From NCBI GenBank assembly GCA_040080215.1, contig JBEBIT010000012.1:3560-67559 (forward strand): a stretch of DNA of 64,000 nt. Reading direction: 5' to 3'. Below are positions 17,493 to 26,636 of the stretch, piece by piece. Both the position numbers and the translations under genes were made by a program. Each line of letters starts with the position of its first letter. The first letter of the stretch is position 1. Below the pieces are notes generated by a model, which was given only the letters and a program-made list of their open reading frames with translations, did no database searches and was not told the origin of the DNA. Origin of the DNA: CAIUGU01 sp040080215. Its GTDB lineage: Bacteria; Pseudomonadota; Gammaproteobacteria; Steroidobacterales; Steroidobacteraceae.

Positions 17493-18255
17493 GAAGGCAC
17501 TGCTGCGGCTGGCCGCCCTTGGACTGACTGCGGGCGTATCGGTGCTTGCGCCGGCTGCCGTGTTTGCGATGGAGGCGGAAGGCGCCTCGGCCGAACACGC
17601 GAATGTGGACGTCGCCAATATCCCGTCGCTGCAGCGTGGCGCGCGCAACTTCGTCAACTACTGCATGGGTTGCCATTCCGCGAAGTTCGTCCGCTACAAT
17701 CGGGTCGGGCGCGACCTCGACCTGTCGGAAAAGCAGGTCATCGAGAACCTGATGTTCACGGGCGAGCGACCGTTCGACACGATGCAGAACGCGATGCCGG
17801 TGGCCCAGGCACGCGCCTGGTTCGGCAATCCTCCGCCCGACCTGTCGCTCATTGCCCGCAGCCGCGGCGTCGACTACCTGTACACGTTCCTGAAGTCGTT
17901 CTACCTCGATCCTTCGCGTCCGACAGGCGTGAACAACCTGGCGTTGCCAGGCGCAGCGATGCCGCACGTGCTGTGGGAGCTGCAGGGCTTCCAGAAGGCG
18001 GTATATGAAGGCGAGACGGACGCGCAGGGCAACGTGCACAAGACCTTCAAAGGTTTCGAGCAGGCGACCAAGGGCAAGTTGAAGCCAGAGGAGTTCGACC
18101 TGTTCGTGCGTGATACCGTGAACTTCCTGTCGTACATCGGTGAGCCCGTGCAGCTGCAGCGGCGCAATCTCGGCTTCCGCGTGCTCGGCTTCCTGTTCGT
18201 CTTCTTCCTCTTTGCCTATTTCCTGAAGAAGGAAATCTGGAAGGACGTCAAGTGA
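17482..18255 (+). CDS. petC: Ubiquinol-cytochrome c reductase cytochrome c1
   Basis: Membrane-anchored c-type cytochrome, 257 residues. A cleavable signal peptide (about 1-31, ending AAVFAMEAEG) is followed by the heme site CMGCH in NYCMGCHSAKFVRYNR. The distal Met is probably in the PGAAMPHVLWELQG segment. The C-terminal anchor helix is LGFLFVFFLFAYFLKKEIW. A strong hairpin terminator follows directly. Confidence 0.96.
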   Translation: MHIKKALLRLAALGLTAGVSVLAPAAVFAMEAEGASAEHANVDVANIPSLQRGARNFVNYCMGCHSAKFVRYNRVGRDLDLSEKQVIENLMFTGERPFDTMQNAMPVAQARAWFGNPPPDLSLIARSRGVDYLYTFLKSFYLDPSRPTGVNNLALPGAAMPHVLWELQGFQKAVYEGETDAQGNVHKTFKGFEQATKGKLKPEEFDLFVRDTVNFLSYIGEPVQLQRRNLGFRVLGFLFVFFLFAYFLKKEIWKDVK

Positions 18256-18261
18256 CACCGG

Positions 18262-18286
18262 CGGGCCGCAGCACGGCTGCGGCCCG
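18262..18286 (+). terminator. Hairpin terminator after petABC
   Basis: Perfect 11-bp GC-rich stem with a 3-base loop, starting seven bases after the petC stop and followed by TATTGTT. The U-tract is short, so read-through into sspA is possible. Confidence 0.7.
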
Positions 18287-18340
18287 TATTGTTGACACGT
18301 CTCGAGTCGCACTGAGGGTTGTCAGAGGGTCCCTCGCTTG

Positions 18341-18940
18341 ATGACGCTTTTTTCCAAGGCACTTGATCCGTGGAGCCACCGTACGCGGCTGGTCATCGCG
18401 GAAAAAGCCATTCCCGTCGAAATCATCGACGTGGAAGAGGGCAAGCTGCCCGAAGACCTGCTCGACCTCAACCCCTATCACAGCGTACCGACGCTGGTGG
18501 ACCGGGACCTCGTGCTCTATGACTCGCGGGTCATCATCGACTACCTCGATGAGCGGTTTCCTTATCCTCCGTTGATGCCGGTCGATCCCGTGGCGCGAGC
18601 GCAGTTCCGCCTGGCCCTGTTCCGCATCGAACGCGACTGGTACAGCCTTGGCGAACAGATCGAGGATCCCGCTGACCGCAAGCTTGGGCTGAAGGCGCGC
18701 AGCATCCTTCGCGACAGCATCCTTGCGACTGCGGACGTCTTCAAGGCGAAGCCTTACTTCCTGTCGGACGAATTCTCGCTGGTGGATGCCACCATCGCAC
18801 CGATCCTGTGGAGACTGCATTCATGGGGTATCGAGTTGCCCGCCCAGGCGCAACCGGTGATCCGCTACGCAAACCTGGTGTTCGCACGGCCGGCCTTCCG
18901 CCACAGCCTCTCCGAGTCCGAACAGGACCTGCGCCTCTAG
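18341..18940 (+). CDS. sspA: Stringent starvation protein A
   Basis: 199-residue glutathione-S-transferase-fold protein that binds RNA polymerase rather than acting as an enzyme. N-terminal thioredoxin-like part (FSKALDPWSHRTRLVIAEK, YHSVPTLVDRDLVLYDSRVIIDYLDERFP) and an all-helical C-terminal part with DEFSLVDATIAPILWRL. The ATG at 18341 is used; a TTG lies directly before it. Position after petABC and before sspB is the standard proteobacterial order. Confidence 0.95.
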   Translation: MTLFSKALDPWSHRTRLVIAEKAIPVEIIDVEEGKLPEDLLDLNPYHSVPTLVDRDLVLYDSRVIIDYLDERFPYPPLMPVDPVARAQFRLALFRIERDWYSLGEQIEDPADRKLGLKARSILRDSILATADVFKAKPYFLSDEFSLVDATIAPILWRLHSWGIELPAQAQPVIRYANLVFARPAFRHSLSESEQDLRL

Positions 18941-18952
18941 GCGCCCGCATCG

Positions 18953-19375
18953 ATGACGGACGCTCCTGTCACTTCGCGCAGGCCCTACCTCCTTCGGGCC
19001 ATGCACGAATGGATCACCGACAACAGCCAGACTCCGCATATCGTGGTGGACGCGACCGTGGAGGGCGTGAAGGTGCCGGTGCAGCACGTCAAGGATGGCA
19101 GGATCATCCTCAACATCAGCCTGAGCGCGGCCCAGGGACTGAGTCTTGGCAATGATGCGCTCGGCTTTCGCGCGCGGTTCGGTGGTGTCAGCCAGGACAT
19201 CGTGGTGCCCATGCCGGCCATCGTGGGCATTTACGCCCGTGAGTCCGGACAGGGCATGATCTTCGGCGACAACGACGGTCCCGTCGGGACGACCGAGCCG
19301 CCGACACCGTCTCCGCCGCCCGCGTCGCCGCCACCCGCAGCTCCGCGCAAGTCCCACCTCAAGGTCGTCAAGTAG
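18953..19375 (+). CDS. sspB: ClpXP protease specificity-enhancing factor SspB
   Basis: 140-residue adaptor that delivers ssrA-tagged proteins to ClpXP. The folded domain (about 10-112) includes RPYLLRAMHEWITDNSQTPHIVVDA. A flexible Pro-rich linker follows, and the C-terminal XB motif reads HLKVVK, closely matching the ClpX-binding LRVVK tail of E. coli SspB. The conserved end supports a functional adaptor. It lies 12 bases after sspA. Confidence 0.95.
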   Translation: MTDAPVTSRRPYLLRAMHEWITDNSQTPHIVVDATVEGVKVPVQHVKDGRIILNISLSAAQGLSLGNDALGFRARFGGVSQDIVVPMPAIVGIYARESGQGMIFGDNDGPVGTTEPPTPSPPPASPPPAAPRKSHLKVVK

Positions 19376-19417
19376 CAACACAGTCGGCGCCTCCGGTCGG
19401 CGGCGCTGCCGTGCTCC

Positions 19418-21649
19418 TCAGAAGCGGAAGGTATAGTTCACCTTCGCGGTCACTTCCGCATAGGTCGACTGGAAGCCGCCGGGCGTCGCGGGATCCTGCA
19501 GGTTGTGGTTCAGCACCAGGAAGGCTTCGCGACCGTCCTCCGGGACGTAGTGCAGCCGGCTGTTGATGCCGATGACGCCGGAGACGTTGTCGTACTGGAT
19601 CAGGTTGACCCACGACAGCTTCGACGAGAACACCACGTCCGCGCGCACGCTGGTGAGCCGCACGATGAAGTCGCCCTGCGGCAACTCGACGTCGTTGTAG
19701 TCATAGCTCAGTGACGTCCTGAAGTGCTTCGACGGTCGCCATGTCAGCTTGCCGACAAGGTTCACGCGTTCGCCTGTGTAGAAGTCACCAGCCCGGTACA
19801 GGACGCTGCCGCTCAGCGGACGACTGGTCGACGATGCGAACTCGCCGCTGTACTCGTCGAAGCTGTAGTCGCCCACCGGCACGAAGATGCCGCGTGAAAT
19901 CTGGAAGGGCGTTGTCAGCACTTCGCGGCTGCGATACACATTGAAGCGATAGCTGTCGTTGGGCCTCGTGTTGAAATGCAAAGCCCGCCACACGGTGCTC
20001 TGCGATCGCAGGCCGCCATCCAGCACCTCCGCGCGACGCGCATCGAGGCCGGTGAAGAGGAACTGGAAGGGGCCCGTACGCGGCCGCCAATGATGTGCCA
20101 CTCCTGCGGAGTAGTCCTGGATTCCGCGCTCGCTGACGAAGCCAAGCGCCGGATTGAAGTTCTCGCCAATTTCCTTGAAGCCCGCATAGCCCTGCAAGCC
20201 GGTATTGCGCGGCACCCGCACGCCGAAACCGTACGCGCCCTGGCCGCCATCCACCCCTGTGGTTTCGCTTCGTTGTACCCAGCCTTCCGCCTGCAGGTTG
20301 AGCCCGCTTGCGAGCCGGCTGTTCTGGTACACGAAATCCGCGCCGATGAGGCTGTTGTCCAGATTGCTGCGCGGGTCGCCATGCGTGGCGATCACGCCGA
20401 CGTTCGACTCCGCCAGCACGTTGGCGGACGCGCGCCCGACGAAGAGGTTGCTTGCGTTGATGCTGCCGAACTCATCCTGGCGGATACCGAGCGCACCCAC
20501 GCTGAAGCGACCCATGCGACCGCTGACCTTGCCGCCGTAATCGAGGTCCACCGGCACGCCCGTGGGCGAGAGGCCGATGTTTCGCGAGAAGAAGGGGCGG
20601 CCGTTTTGTCGTGCAGCGGTGGTCGGTGCTGCCGGACCCGGCTGGCCGAAGTTGCCGGACCCGATGTTGCCGAACTCGAAGACGTCGAGGTCCTTCAGGA
20701 AGAAGTCGCGCTTCTCCGGGAAGAACAGGTTGAATCGAGTGAGGTTGACCTGCCGGTCATCGACCTCCGTCGACGAGAAGTCGGTGTTGAACGTCAGCGC
20801 GGCGTTCAGCGACGGCGTGACCTTGTAGAACACGTCCATCGAGGGGCGCACCTCGGTCTTGCGATCGGCGGGGTTGAAGGTTCGCGCCTGGCGGACACTC
20901 ACCGACGGGACGACGTCGAGGCCGATTCCATTGTCGAGACCTGCGAAGCCGCTGACGGTGCCGGCAATGCTGGGATCCTGCGACCGGTTGCGCGACACCC
21001 AGCCGATGCGCTCATTGGTGCTCGCGATGACGCGGAAGAAATTGATGCCCCACGTGTCGTTGTCCTTGTTGAATGCAATGGTCTTGTACGGAATGGCCAT
21101 TTCCGCCGTCCAGCCTTCGCTGTCCTGCGAGCCCGCGCCTTCGAAGATGCCGTCCCAGTTGAACTCCTGCTGCGTGACGTTCTGGTAGATGGCGTCGACG
21201 CGTACGCCGTTGGCGTTCACGACGAACAGGTAGCCGCTGCGTCGGTTGTTGAGCGGATCGATGATGAGGCCGAAGTGGTCGTCGCCGAGGAGGAACTCGC
21301 CCTGGCGAAGAATGCGAGCCGTGACGGGATTCGTGTCCCAGTTGCGGGCGGCGACATAGAGCGCATCCGTGTCGTACAGCAGGTAGATCTGCGTCCGCTG
21401 CGACGGCTTGGCGAACTCCGTCGGCTGCGTCAGGTGAAGGTCTTCGATCAGTGTCGCGCCAGCCCATTCCTCAGGACTGAAATGCCCGTCGATCACGGGC
21501 TTCGCCGCGGCGGGGCGGCTGATTGTGACTGCCTTCGTGAGTGCCGGCGGTGGCTCTGCAGCGGCGGCCATGTGTCCGAGGCCGACGATCACGAGGAAGA
21601 GTGCGATCCCGAGTTGCGAGCGTTTCACGTTCTTCATTCTTCTGTTCAC
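19418..21649 (-). CDS. DUF5916-like outer-membrane protein with CBM9-like N-terminal domain
   Basis: 743-residue exported protein. After a signal peptide (ends MAAAAEPP) comes a CBM9-like domain (about 45-240): KPVIDGHFSPEEWAGATLIEDL, LYVAARNWDT and WTAEMAIPYKTIAF. The remainder (about 255-743) is rich in alternating aromatic strands and ends in KVNYTFRF, an aromatic C-terminus typical of outer-membrane beta-barrels. This architecture matches the DUF5916 family, whose role is unknown; related proteins occur near polysaccharide or peptide uptake genes. The GTG at 21649 overlaps the yraN stop as GTGA; an ATG at 21637 would also give a good signal peptide. The location in the lpoA-yraN unit is unusual. 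Confidence 0.78.
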   Translation of the reverse strand: MNRRMKNVKRSQLGIALFLVIVGLGHMAAAAEPPPALTKAVTISRPAAAKPVIDGHFSPEEWAGATLIEDLHLTQPTEFAKPSQRTQIYLLYDTDALYVAARNWDTNPVTARILRQGEFLLGDDHFGLIIDPLNNRRSGYLFVVNANGVRVDAIYQNVTQQEFNWDGIFEGAGSQDSEGWTAEMAIPYKTIAFNKDNDTWGINFFRVIASTNERIGWVSRNRSQDPSIAGTVSGFAGLDNGIGLDVVPSVSVRQARTFNPADRKTEVRPSMDVFYKVTPSLNAALTFNTDFSSTEVDDRQVNLTRFNLFFPEKRDFFLKDLDVFEFGNIGSGNFGQPGPAAPTTAARQNGRPFFSRNIGLSPTGVPVDLDYGGKVSGRMGRFSVGALGIRQDEFGSINASNLFVGRASANVLAESNVGVIATHGDPRSNLDNSLIGADFVYQNSRLASGLNLQAEGWVQRSETTGVDGGQGAYGFGVRVPRNTGLQGYAGFKEIGENFNPALGFVSERGIQDYSAGVAHHWRPRTGPFQFLFTGLDARRAEVLDGGLRSQSTVWRALHFNTRPNDSYRFNVYRSREVLTTPFQISRGIFVPVGDYSFDEYSGEFASSTSRPLSGSVLYRAGDFYTGERVNLVGKLTWRPSKHFRTSLSYDYNDVELPQGDFIVRLTSVRADVVFSSKLSWVNLIQYDNVSGVIGINSRLHYVPEDGREAFLVLNHNLQDPATPGGFQSTYAEVTAKVNYTFRF

Positions 21650-22005
21650 AGCCTGAAGGCATCCTTGATCCAGTGCATCTGCAGGTCAGGCCCTTCCGGT
21701 TCGAGGGCCATCACGTCAAAGCGAAAAGGGTACTTGCGCAGATCGCTACGAACCAGGGTCAGGTAGCGCGCCGCTGCTATCAGTCTTTGCTGCTTCTTCC
21801 TGTCGACGGAACCCGCGGCACCGCCGAAGCGGGCCGTGCTGCGCAATCGCACCTCGACCAATGCGACCACGGGGCCGTCGCGCATTATGAGGTCGATTTC
21901 ACCATTGCGGCAGCGGAAATTCTTCTCGAGCAGCTTGAGTCCCCGGGCTTCCAGGAAGTGGCACGCCGCTGCTTCTGCTGCCACGCCCGCATCCTTGCGT
22001 TGCAT
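21646..22005 (-). CDS. yraN: YraN family (UPF0102) endonuclease-like protein
   Basis: 119-residue protein with a Holliday-junction-resolvase-like nuclease fold. The conserved motifs are AACHFLEARGLKLLEKNFRCRNGEIDLIMRDG-type (E-x-D) and VALVEVRLRS (E-x-[KR], here Arg as in E. coli). The GGAAGSVDRKKQQRL segment and the C-terminal WIKDAF also match YraN. Start at 22005 (MQRKDAG) is preferred because it has an AAGGA site; an alternative at 22053 would overlap lpoA. It is next to lpoA as in E. coli. Confidence 0.9.
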   Translation of the reverse strand: MQRKDAGVAAEAAACHFLEARGLKLLEKNFRCRNGEIDLIMRDGPVVALVEVRLRSTARFGGAAGSVDRKKQQRLIAAARYLTLVRSDLRKYPFRFDVMALEPEGPDLQMHWIKDAFRL

Positions 22006-22027
22006 GGGAATCCTTGGCTTGAGGTTG

Positions 22028-23320
22028 TTAGCGGGAGGGTCCCCCGGCAGCAATCACTGCGAGAGGGCGCGGGCGGCCGTTCTCTACCTGCGCCCAATCC
22101 AGTTCGCGCCTCACGCGTCCTCTGTCGTCGACTGCCAGCCGGCCCGTCATGCCGGCGAGTGGTGTCGCGGCGGGTCTCGAGCCGCGCAAGACCGGGATCA
22201 GCTGGAATGCATCGTAGCCGAAGGCATATAACCTGCCACGTCCTTTCGAGCGAGTGGGCCAGTACGAAGAGAGAGAGCGCCGCAGGTTGTTCGCTGTCGC
22301 ATCGGGCGCCACGATCCAGGGCATGTCCGGAAAGATCACGCCGTCGAGATCGGCATTGGCGTCGGAGTCGAGTTCGAAAACGTCGGACGTCGCATAGACC
22401 GGAAGGTCCTGTGACAGATGGAACCGCAACGCGGGGCGCAGTGACCGGCCCTGGAGCGGCTGGGCACCAATGAAGACGAACTGCACGTCGCTCCGCGTGC
22501 GGGGTTCGAATTCGAATCGGCTGCCGAGTGCCGCAGACAAGGCGCTGGCCCGGGTCCGGCTCTGATCGATCAGTAGCAGACGCGTGATGGGCAGCGAGTA
22601 GTCGCGTGCGGCGGTGTCATACAGCGTTCTGCCCACGAGCGTGCCGCCAGCGGCGGAGAACTCGGCATCGAAAGCACGCAACAGACGTTGTCCCCACTCG
22701 TTGTCCGGAACCAGCGCGACGCCGTGCGTGTGGCCGTCGGCAACGGCGCGTCGCGCGACCTGGCGCGCTTCGTCCTCGGGATCAAGGGCAAACTGGTACA
22801 GCAGGCCGGGTGGCGCTGCGCTGTCAGGCAGGTAGTTGAGTGCCAGCGAGGGCACGGCTACCGACCCGGCGTCGGCCACGGCCTGCACTTCTTCCTTGAG
22901 AAGGGGGCCGACCACGAATTGCGCACCTTCGCTGATCGCGCGTGCATATGCAGGTGCCGCGCCCAGTGAAGCGGAGTCGTAGATATTGACGGTCGGGCGT
23001 TGCGTCACGTCCTGGGCGAGTACAGCAGCGAGAAAGCCATCGCGCACTGCAACGCCCGCCACTTGCTGTCGGCCGGACAACGGGAGCAGCAGCGCAACCT
23101 GGCGCGGGTAGCCTGCCGGTCCCGCATCGGCGACGATCTGCTGGCCGATGCCGGCACCGGCAGCCTGTTCGCTGCTTCGCCCGGCGGTCGCCTGCGATGC
23201 CGCGGCAATGCCTGCCGTATTCGCGCGGCGCTGCGTCGGCGAAGGGCTTGTGCATGCAACCGCAGCAAGCAGCAACAAGAGCGCGGCAGCCACGGGTTGC
23301 AATGGCCAACCGCGTAACAT
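22028..23320 (-). CDS. lpoA: Penicillin-binding protein activator LpoA, short form
   Basis: Outer-membrane lipoprotein family that activates PBP1a. From the ATG at 23320 it is 430 residues, with signal segment MLRGWPLQPVAAALLLLLAAVAC and Cys as a plausible lipidation site (the box is AVAC rather than LxxC). The body is a periplasmic-binding-protein-like fold: QVALLLPLSGRQQVAGVAVRDGF, FVVGPLLKEEVQAV and GLLYQFALDPEDEARQVARRA. The N-terminal TPR domain of E. coli LpoA is missing, as in many non-enteric relatives. An ATG at 23410 is open in frame but would put the hydrophobic stretch 30 residues inside. Divergent from rsmI. Confidence 0.87.
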   Translation of the reverse strand: MLRGWPLQPVAAALLLLLAAVACTSPSPTQRRANTAGIAAASQATAGRSSEQAAGAGIGQQIVADAGPAGYPRQVALLLPLSGRQQVAGVAVRDGFLAAVLAQDVTQRPTVNIYDSASLGAAPAYARAISEGAQFVVGPLLKEEVQAVADAGSVAVPSLALNYLPDSAAPPGLLYQFALDPEDEARQVARRAVADGHTHGVALVPDNEWGQRLLRAFDAEFSAAGGTLVGRTLYDTAARDYSLPITRLLLIDQSRTRASALSAALGSRFEFEPRTRSDVQFVFIGAQPLQGRSLRPALRFHLSQDLPVYATSDVFELDSDANADLDGVIFPDMPWIVAPDATANNLRRSLSSYWPTRSKGRGRLYAFGYDAFQLIPVLRGSRPAATPLAGMTGRLAVDDRGRVRRELDWAQVENGRPRPLAVIAAGGPSR

Positions 23321-23433
23321 GCGCCGGCTCAAGCCCGAGCCACCACCGCCTTCGGTCTGGCGCGCCAAGCCGGTCTGTGAGGCCGGCAATGATGTGAAAT
23401 ACTCAGCCATTGTTTTGCAGTGAACAAGCGAAG

Positions 23434-24324
23434 GTGACCAAAGACGTGTCCGAGCAACCGCCACCGACCGAGGACGCCCACGCCGCGCTGCCTGCCGCGT
23501 TGTACGTCGTCGCTACCCCGATCGGCAACCTCGGCGACCTCAGCCCTCGCGCCCGCGAGACGCTGGCGCAGGTCGCACTCATAGCCGCTGAGGATACCCG
23601 TCATACGCGTTCCTTGCTGCAGGCTTTCGGCATTGCTACGCCCCTGGTGTCGCTACATGAGCACAATGAGGCTGCCCGCCTCGGGCCGTTGGTCGAGCGG
23701 TTGCGGCGCGGCGAAGCGGTGGCGCTGGTGTCCGATGCAGGCACCCCCCTCGTCAGCGATCCGGGGTTCGCGCTGGTCCGGGCGGCCCTTGATGCCGGGA
23801 TCAGGGTGACGCCGATCCCGGGTCCCACGGCGGCAATCACGGCCCTGTCGGCATCCGGCCTGCCGACAGACCGGTTTGCGTTCGAGGGCTTCTTGCCGTC
23901 CAAGCCAGGTGCACGCAAGAACGCGCTCCTTGAGTTGTCGCGGGAAGCACGCACGCTCATTTTCTATGAAGCGCCGCATCGACTCAATGAAGTGCTGCTT
24001 GCGATGGTCGAAGTATTGGGTGCGGAGCGACGCGCCAGCATCGGCCGAGAGCTGACGAAGCGCTTCGAGTCGATGTATTACGGCACGCTGGCTGAGCTCG
24101 CCGAGCGCTCGACGCAAGACGCTGATATGTCTCGAGGCGAACTCGTGATCGTGGTCGCGGGGCTGACGGCCGCAGAGGCGCCGGCACTTGCCATTGACGC
24201 TGACAAGGTGCTGAAGACCCTGCTGGAAGAGCTGCCTGCCGCGCAAGCGGCGAAACTCGCTGCGCGTATTACGGGCGAGAAGCGGGCCGTGCTGTATGAG
24301 CGCGCGGTGCAGCTGCAGAAATAG
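23434..24324 (+). CDS. rsmI: 16S rRNA (cytidine1402-2'-O)-methyltransferase
   Basis: SAM-dependent ribose methyltransferase of the tetrapyrrole-methylase fold. About 296 residues from the GTG at 23434; another GTG at 23446 has a better placed GAAGG ribosome site. Motifs: LYVVATPIGNLGDL, AAEDTRHTRSLL, VALVSDAGTPLVSDPGF, PIPGPTAAITALSASGLPTDRFAFEGFLP and LIFYEAPHRL. Divergent from lpoA and upstream of rnpB, a common gammaproteobacterial arrangement leading into the dcw cluster. Confidence 0.95.
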   Translation: MTKDVSEQPPPTEDAHAALPAALYVVATPIGNLGDLSPRARETLAQVALIAAEDTRHTRSLLQAFGIATPLVSLHEHNEAARLGPLVERLRRGEAVALVSDAGTPLVSDPGFALVRAALDAGIRVTPIPGPTAAITALSASGLPTDRFAFEGFLPSKPGARKNALLELSREARTLIFYEAPHRLNEVLLAMVEVLGAERRASIGRELTKRFESMYYGTLAELAERSTQDADMSRGELVIVVAGLTAAEAPALAIDADKVLKTLLEELPAAQAAKLAARITGEKRAVLYERAVQLQK

Positions 24325-24411
24325 CCGCCCAGCGTCGATTCATGCAACAGATGGCTCGCTGCAATCAACCATTGCTTGCGCTGCCTGCGCTCTGCCCCCA
24401 CCATGCGCGCC

Positions 24412-24794
<383 letters not shown>

Positions 24795-25142
24795 CTCTTC
24801 GCGCCACCGGCGGCGCGCGCGCCGTCCACCCGACGGGCCGTACTTAATCAGCAATAAAAAGACTGTTTGGCTCTCATGGAGCTTTATTTTTAGAGATAAT
24901 TGATAATATTTTTATAACAATAATCGTGATTTGTGCGACGCTCCTTTGCGCACGCTTGCGCGGCGACCGCCGCTAAGCGTGTGGATAAGGCCGGGATCCG
25001 CATGAGCATTCTTTTCACTATCTCGATCAAGAGTTGCTCATAAGGCTCTGATTTCGATGCAGCCTTTCAATTCGCGTCGCGTCCCTGCGACGCCGGTCAG
25101 TCCTAAGTGACTGTGGCCTATGGAGAAATTCTTGGCTGTTCG
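24795..25142. other. Non-coding gap with AT-rich patch and DnaA box upstream of the dcw promoter
   Basis: No gene is seen between rnpB and mraZ. At about 24845-24935 the sequence becomes strongly AT-rich, against roughly two-thirds GC on both sides. A small stem GGCTC/GAGCT followed by TTATTTTT (about 24878-24900) could end the rnpB transcript. TGTGGATAA at 24980-24988 is a perfect DnaA box on the minus strand. The remainder to 25142 shows no further motif. Confidence 0.55.
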
Positions 25143-25172
25143 TTGACTTAATCCGGCCTGCGTCCCTATAGT
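25143..25172 (+). promoter_or_regulatory. Sigma70 promoter of the dcw cluster (Pmra)
   Basis: TTGACT (25143-25148), 18-base spacer, TATAGT (25167-25172). Each hexamer has five of six consensus bases. The expected start point is near 25179, just before the MraZ box, giving a 5' leader of about 70 bases to mraZ. Confidence 0.75.
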
Positions 25173-25181
25173 GCAAGTGAG

Positions 25182-25206
25182 TGGGAAAAAGTGGGATGAA
25201 ATGGGC
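25182..25206 (+). promoter_or_regulatory. MraZ operator: three TGGG repeats at 10-base spacing
   Basis: TGGGA at 25182, TGGGA at 25192 and TGGGC at 25202 lie exactly 10 bases apart, the pattern bound by MraZ in other bacteria (TGGGN repeats separated by 5 bases). They sit just downstream of the -10 element, where MraZ binding would block initiation, so autorepression of the cluster is the likely effect. Confidence 0.8.
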
Positions 25207-25251
25207 CACGGAGACGCTTAAAGCACCTCCTGCGCCCGTCTGGGGCTTGCC

Positions 25252-25707
25252 ATGTTTCGCGGTGCCAACAAAGTCACGCTGGATGCCAAAGGGCGCCTCG
25301 CGATGCCGACCCGTTACCGGGACCGGATTGTGGAGCGTTCGAGCGGGCGTCTGGTGGCCACCGTCGATCGGTCTGACCGCTGCCTGCTGATCTATCCCCT
25401 GCCCGAGTGGGAAGAGATCGAGCGGAAGCTCATGCGCCTGCCGACGCTGAATCCGGCTGTTCGCCGCTTGCAGCGCCTGATGGTCGGTCACGCCACGGAA
25501 CTCGAGCTCGATTCGCATGGCCGCATCCTCATTCCTCCCACCTTGCGTGAATACGCGACCCTCGCTCGCGACGTCGTGCTGATCGGGCAGGGCAGTCGCT
25601 TCGAACTCTGGGACGAGGCGCATTGGGACCAGAGCCGCGAATCGTGGCTGAAGGTTGATGAAGTGACTGAAGAGCTGCCGCCGGAGCTCGAATCGCTGTC
25701 GCTTTGA
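25252..25707 (+). CDS. mraZ: Transcriptional regulator MraZ
   Basis: AbrB-fold, ring-forming DNA-binding protein, 151 residues. Two swapped-hairpin domains each carry the DxKGR/DSHGR motif: LDAKGRLAMPTRYRD (about 10-24) and LDSHGRILIPPTLREYA (about 84-100). It represses its own cluster in E. coli. The ATG at 25252 (MFRGANKV) is the family start. Its stop overlaps the rsmH ATG (TGATG). Confidence 0.97.
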   Translation: MFRGANKVTLDAKGRLAMPTRYRDRIVERSSGRLVATVDRSDRCLLIYPLPEWEEIERKLMRLPTLNPAVRRLQRLMVGHATELELDSHGRILIPPTLREYATLARDVVLIGQGSRFELWDEAHWDQSRESWLKVDEVTEELPPELESLSL

Positions 25708-26636
25708 TGGAGCCGCACGCGCCGGTCCTGCTCGACGAGGCACTGGAAGGGTTGAATGTGCAACCCGAGGGACGGTACCTCGATGCGACGTTCGGGCGCG
25801 GGGGGCACACCGCCGCGGTGCTCGCAAAGCTGGGTCCGGCTGGTGCGGTCGTGGCGTTCGACCGGGACCCCGAAGCGATTCGCGCGGGTCGCGAACGCTT
25901 CGGCGCGGAGCCGCGGCTCACTTTGATACGGGGACCGTTCGGTCGCCTGACGGAGCTGCTGGCGGCGGCGGGTCAGGCACCGGGGTTCGATGGGATGTTG
26001 TTCGATCTGGGGGTGTCCTCGCCGCAGCTGGACAACGCTGCACGAGGTTTCAGTTTCTTGCACGACGGTCCGCTCGACATGCGCATGGACAACGAAACGG
26101 GAATCACGGCGGCTGCATGGCTGGCACGCGCGCCGGAGCACGAGATCGCCACGATCATCCGCGAGTACGGCGAGGAGCGCTTCGCCAGGCGGATCGCGAG
26201 CGCCATTGTGTCTGCGCGGCGCACCGAGCCGCTGACGCGCACCACGCAGCTTGCCAGGGTCGTTGCCGAAGCGGTGCCTGCGTGGGAGCCCGGCAAGCAT
26301 CCCGCCACCCGGACATTCCAGGCCATTCGCATTCACGTCAATGCGGAGCTTGCAGAGATCGATACGGCACTGGCGCAGAGCGTTGACCTCCTGAATCCCC
26401 GTGGGCGGCTGTGCGTGATCAGCTTCCACTCGCTGGAAGACGGCAGGGTGAAGCGCTTCATGCAGCGACAGAGCCAGGAAGACCCTGTGTACGCCGGACT
26501 GCCTGAGGTGCCGTTGCACGCCCGGCCCAGGCTCCGCCGCGTCGGCAAGGCCGTCCACCCGCAGGATCAGGAAATCAGGCGCAACCCGCGGGCGCGCAGC
26601 GCGATCCTGCGCATTGCAGAAAGGCTGGCGGCATGA
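25707..26636 (+). CDS. rsmH: 16S rRNA (cytosine1402-N4)-methyltransferase
   Basis: 309 residues, SAM-dependent methyltransferase acting on the same nucleotide as RsmI, also encoded here. HAPVLLDEALEGL, LDATFGRGGHTAAVL (motif I), DGMLFDLGVSSPQLDNAARGFSF and the C-terminal ISFHSLEDGRVKRF are present. The ATG at 25707 shares its A with the mraZ TGA; a TTG directly upstream is a less likely start. Overlaps ftsL by four bases. Confidence 0.97.
   Translation: MEPHAPVLLDEALEGLNVQPEGRYLDATFGRGGHTAAVLAKLGPAGAVVAFDRDPEAIRAGRERFGAEPRLTLIRGPFGRLTELLAAAGQAPGFDGMLFDLGVSSPQLDNAARGFSFLHDGPLDMRMDNETGITAAAWLARAPEHEIATIIREYGEERFARRIASAIVSARRTEPLTRTTQLARVVAEAVPAWEPGKHPATRTFQAIRIHVNAELAEIDTALAQSVDLLNPRGRLCVISFHSLEDGRVKRFMQRQSQEDPVYAGLPEVPLHARPRLRRVGKAVHPQDQEIRRNPRARSAILRIAERLAA

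Noticed and set aside
24845..24988. Replication origin
   Set aside because: Only one DnaA box was found and dnaA, dnaN or gidA are not nearby; AT-richness alone is not enough.
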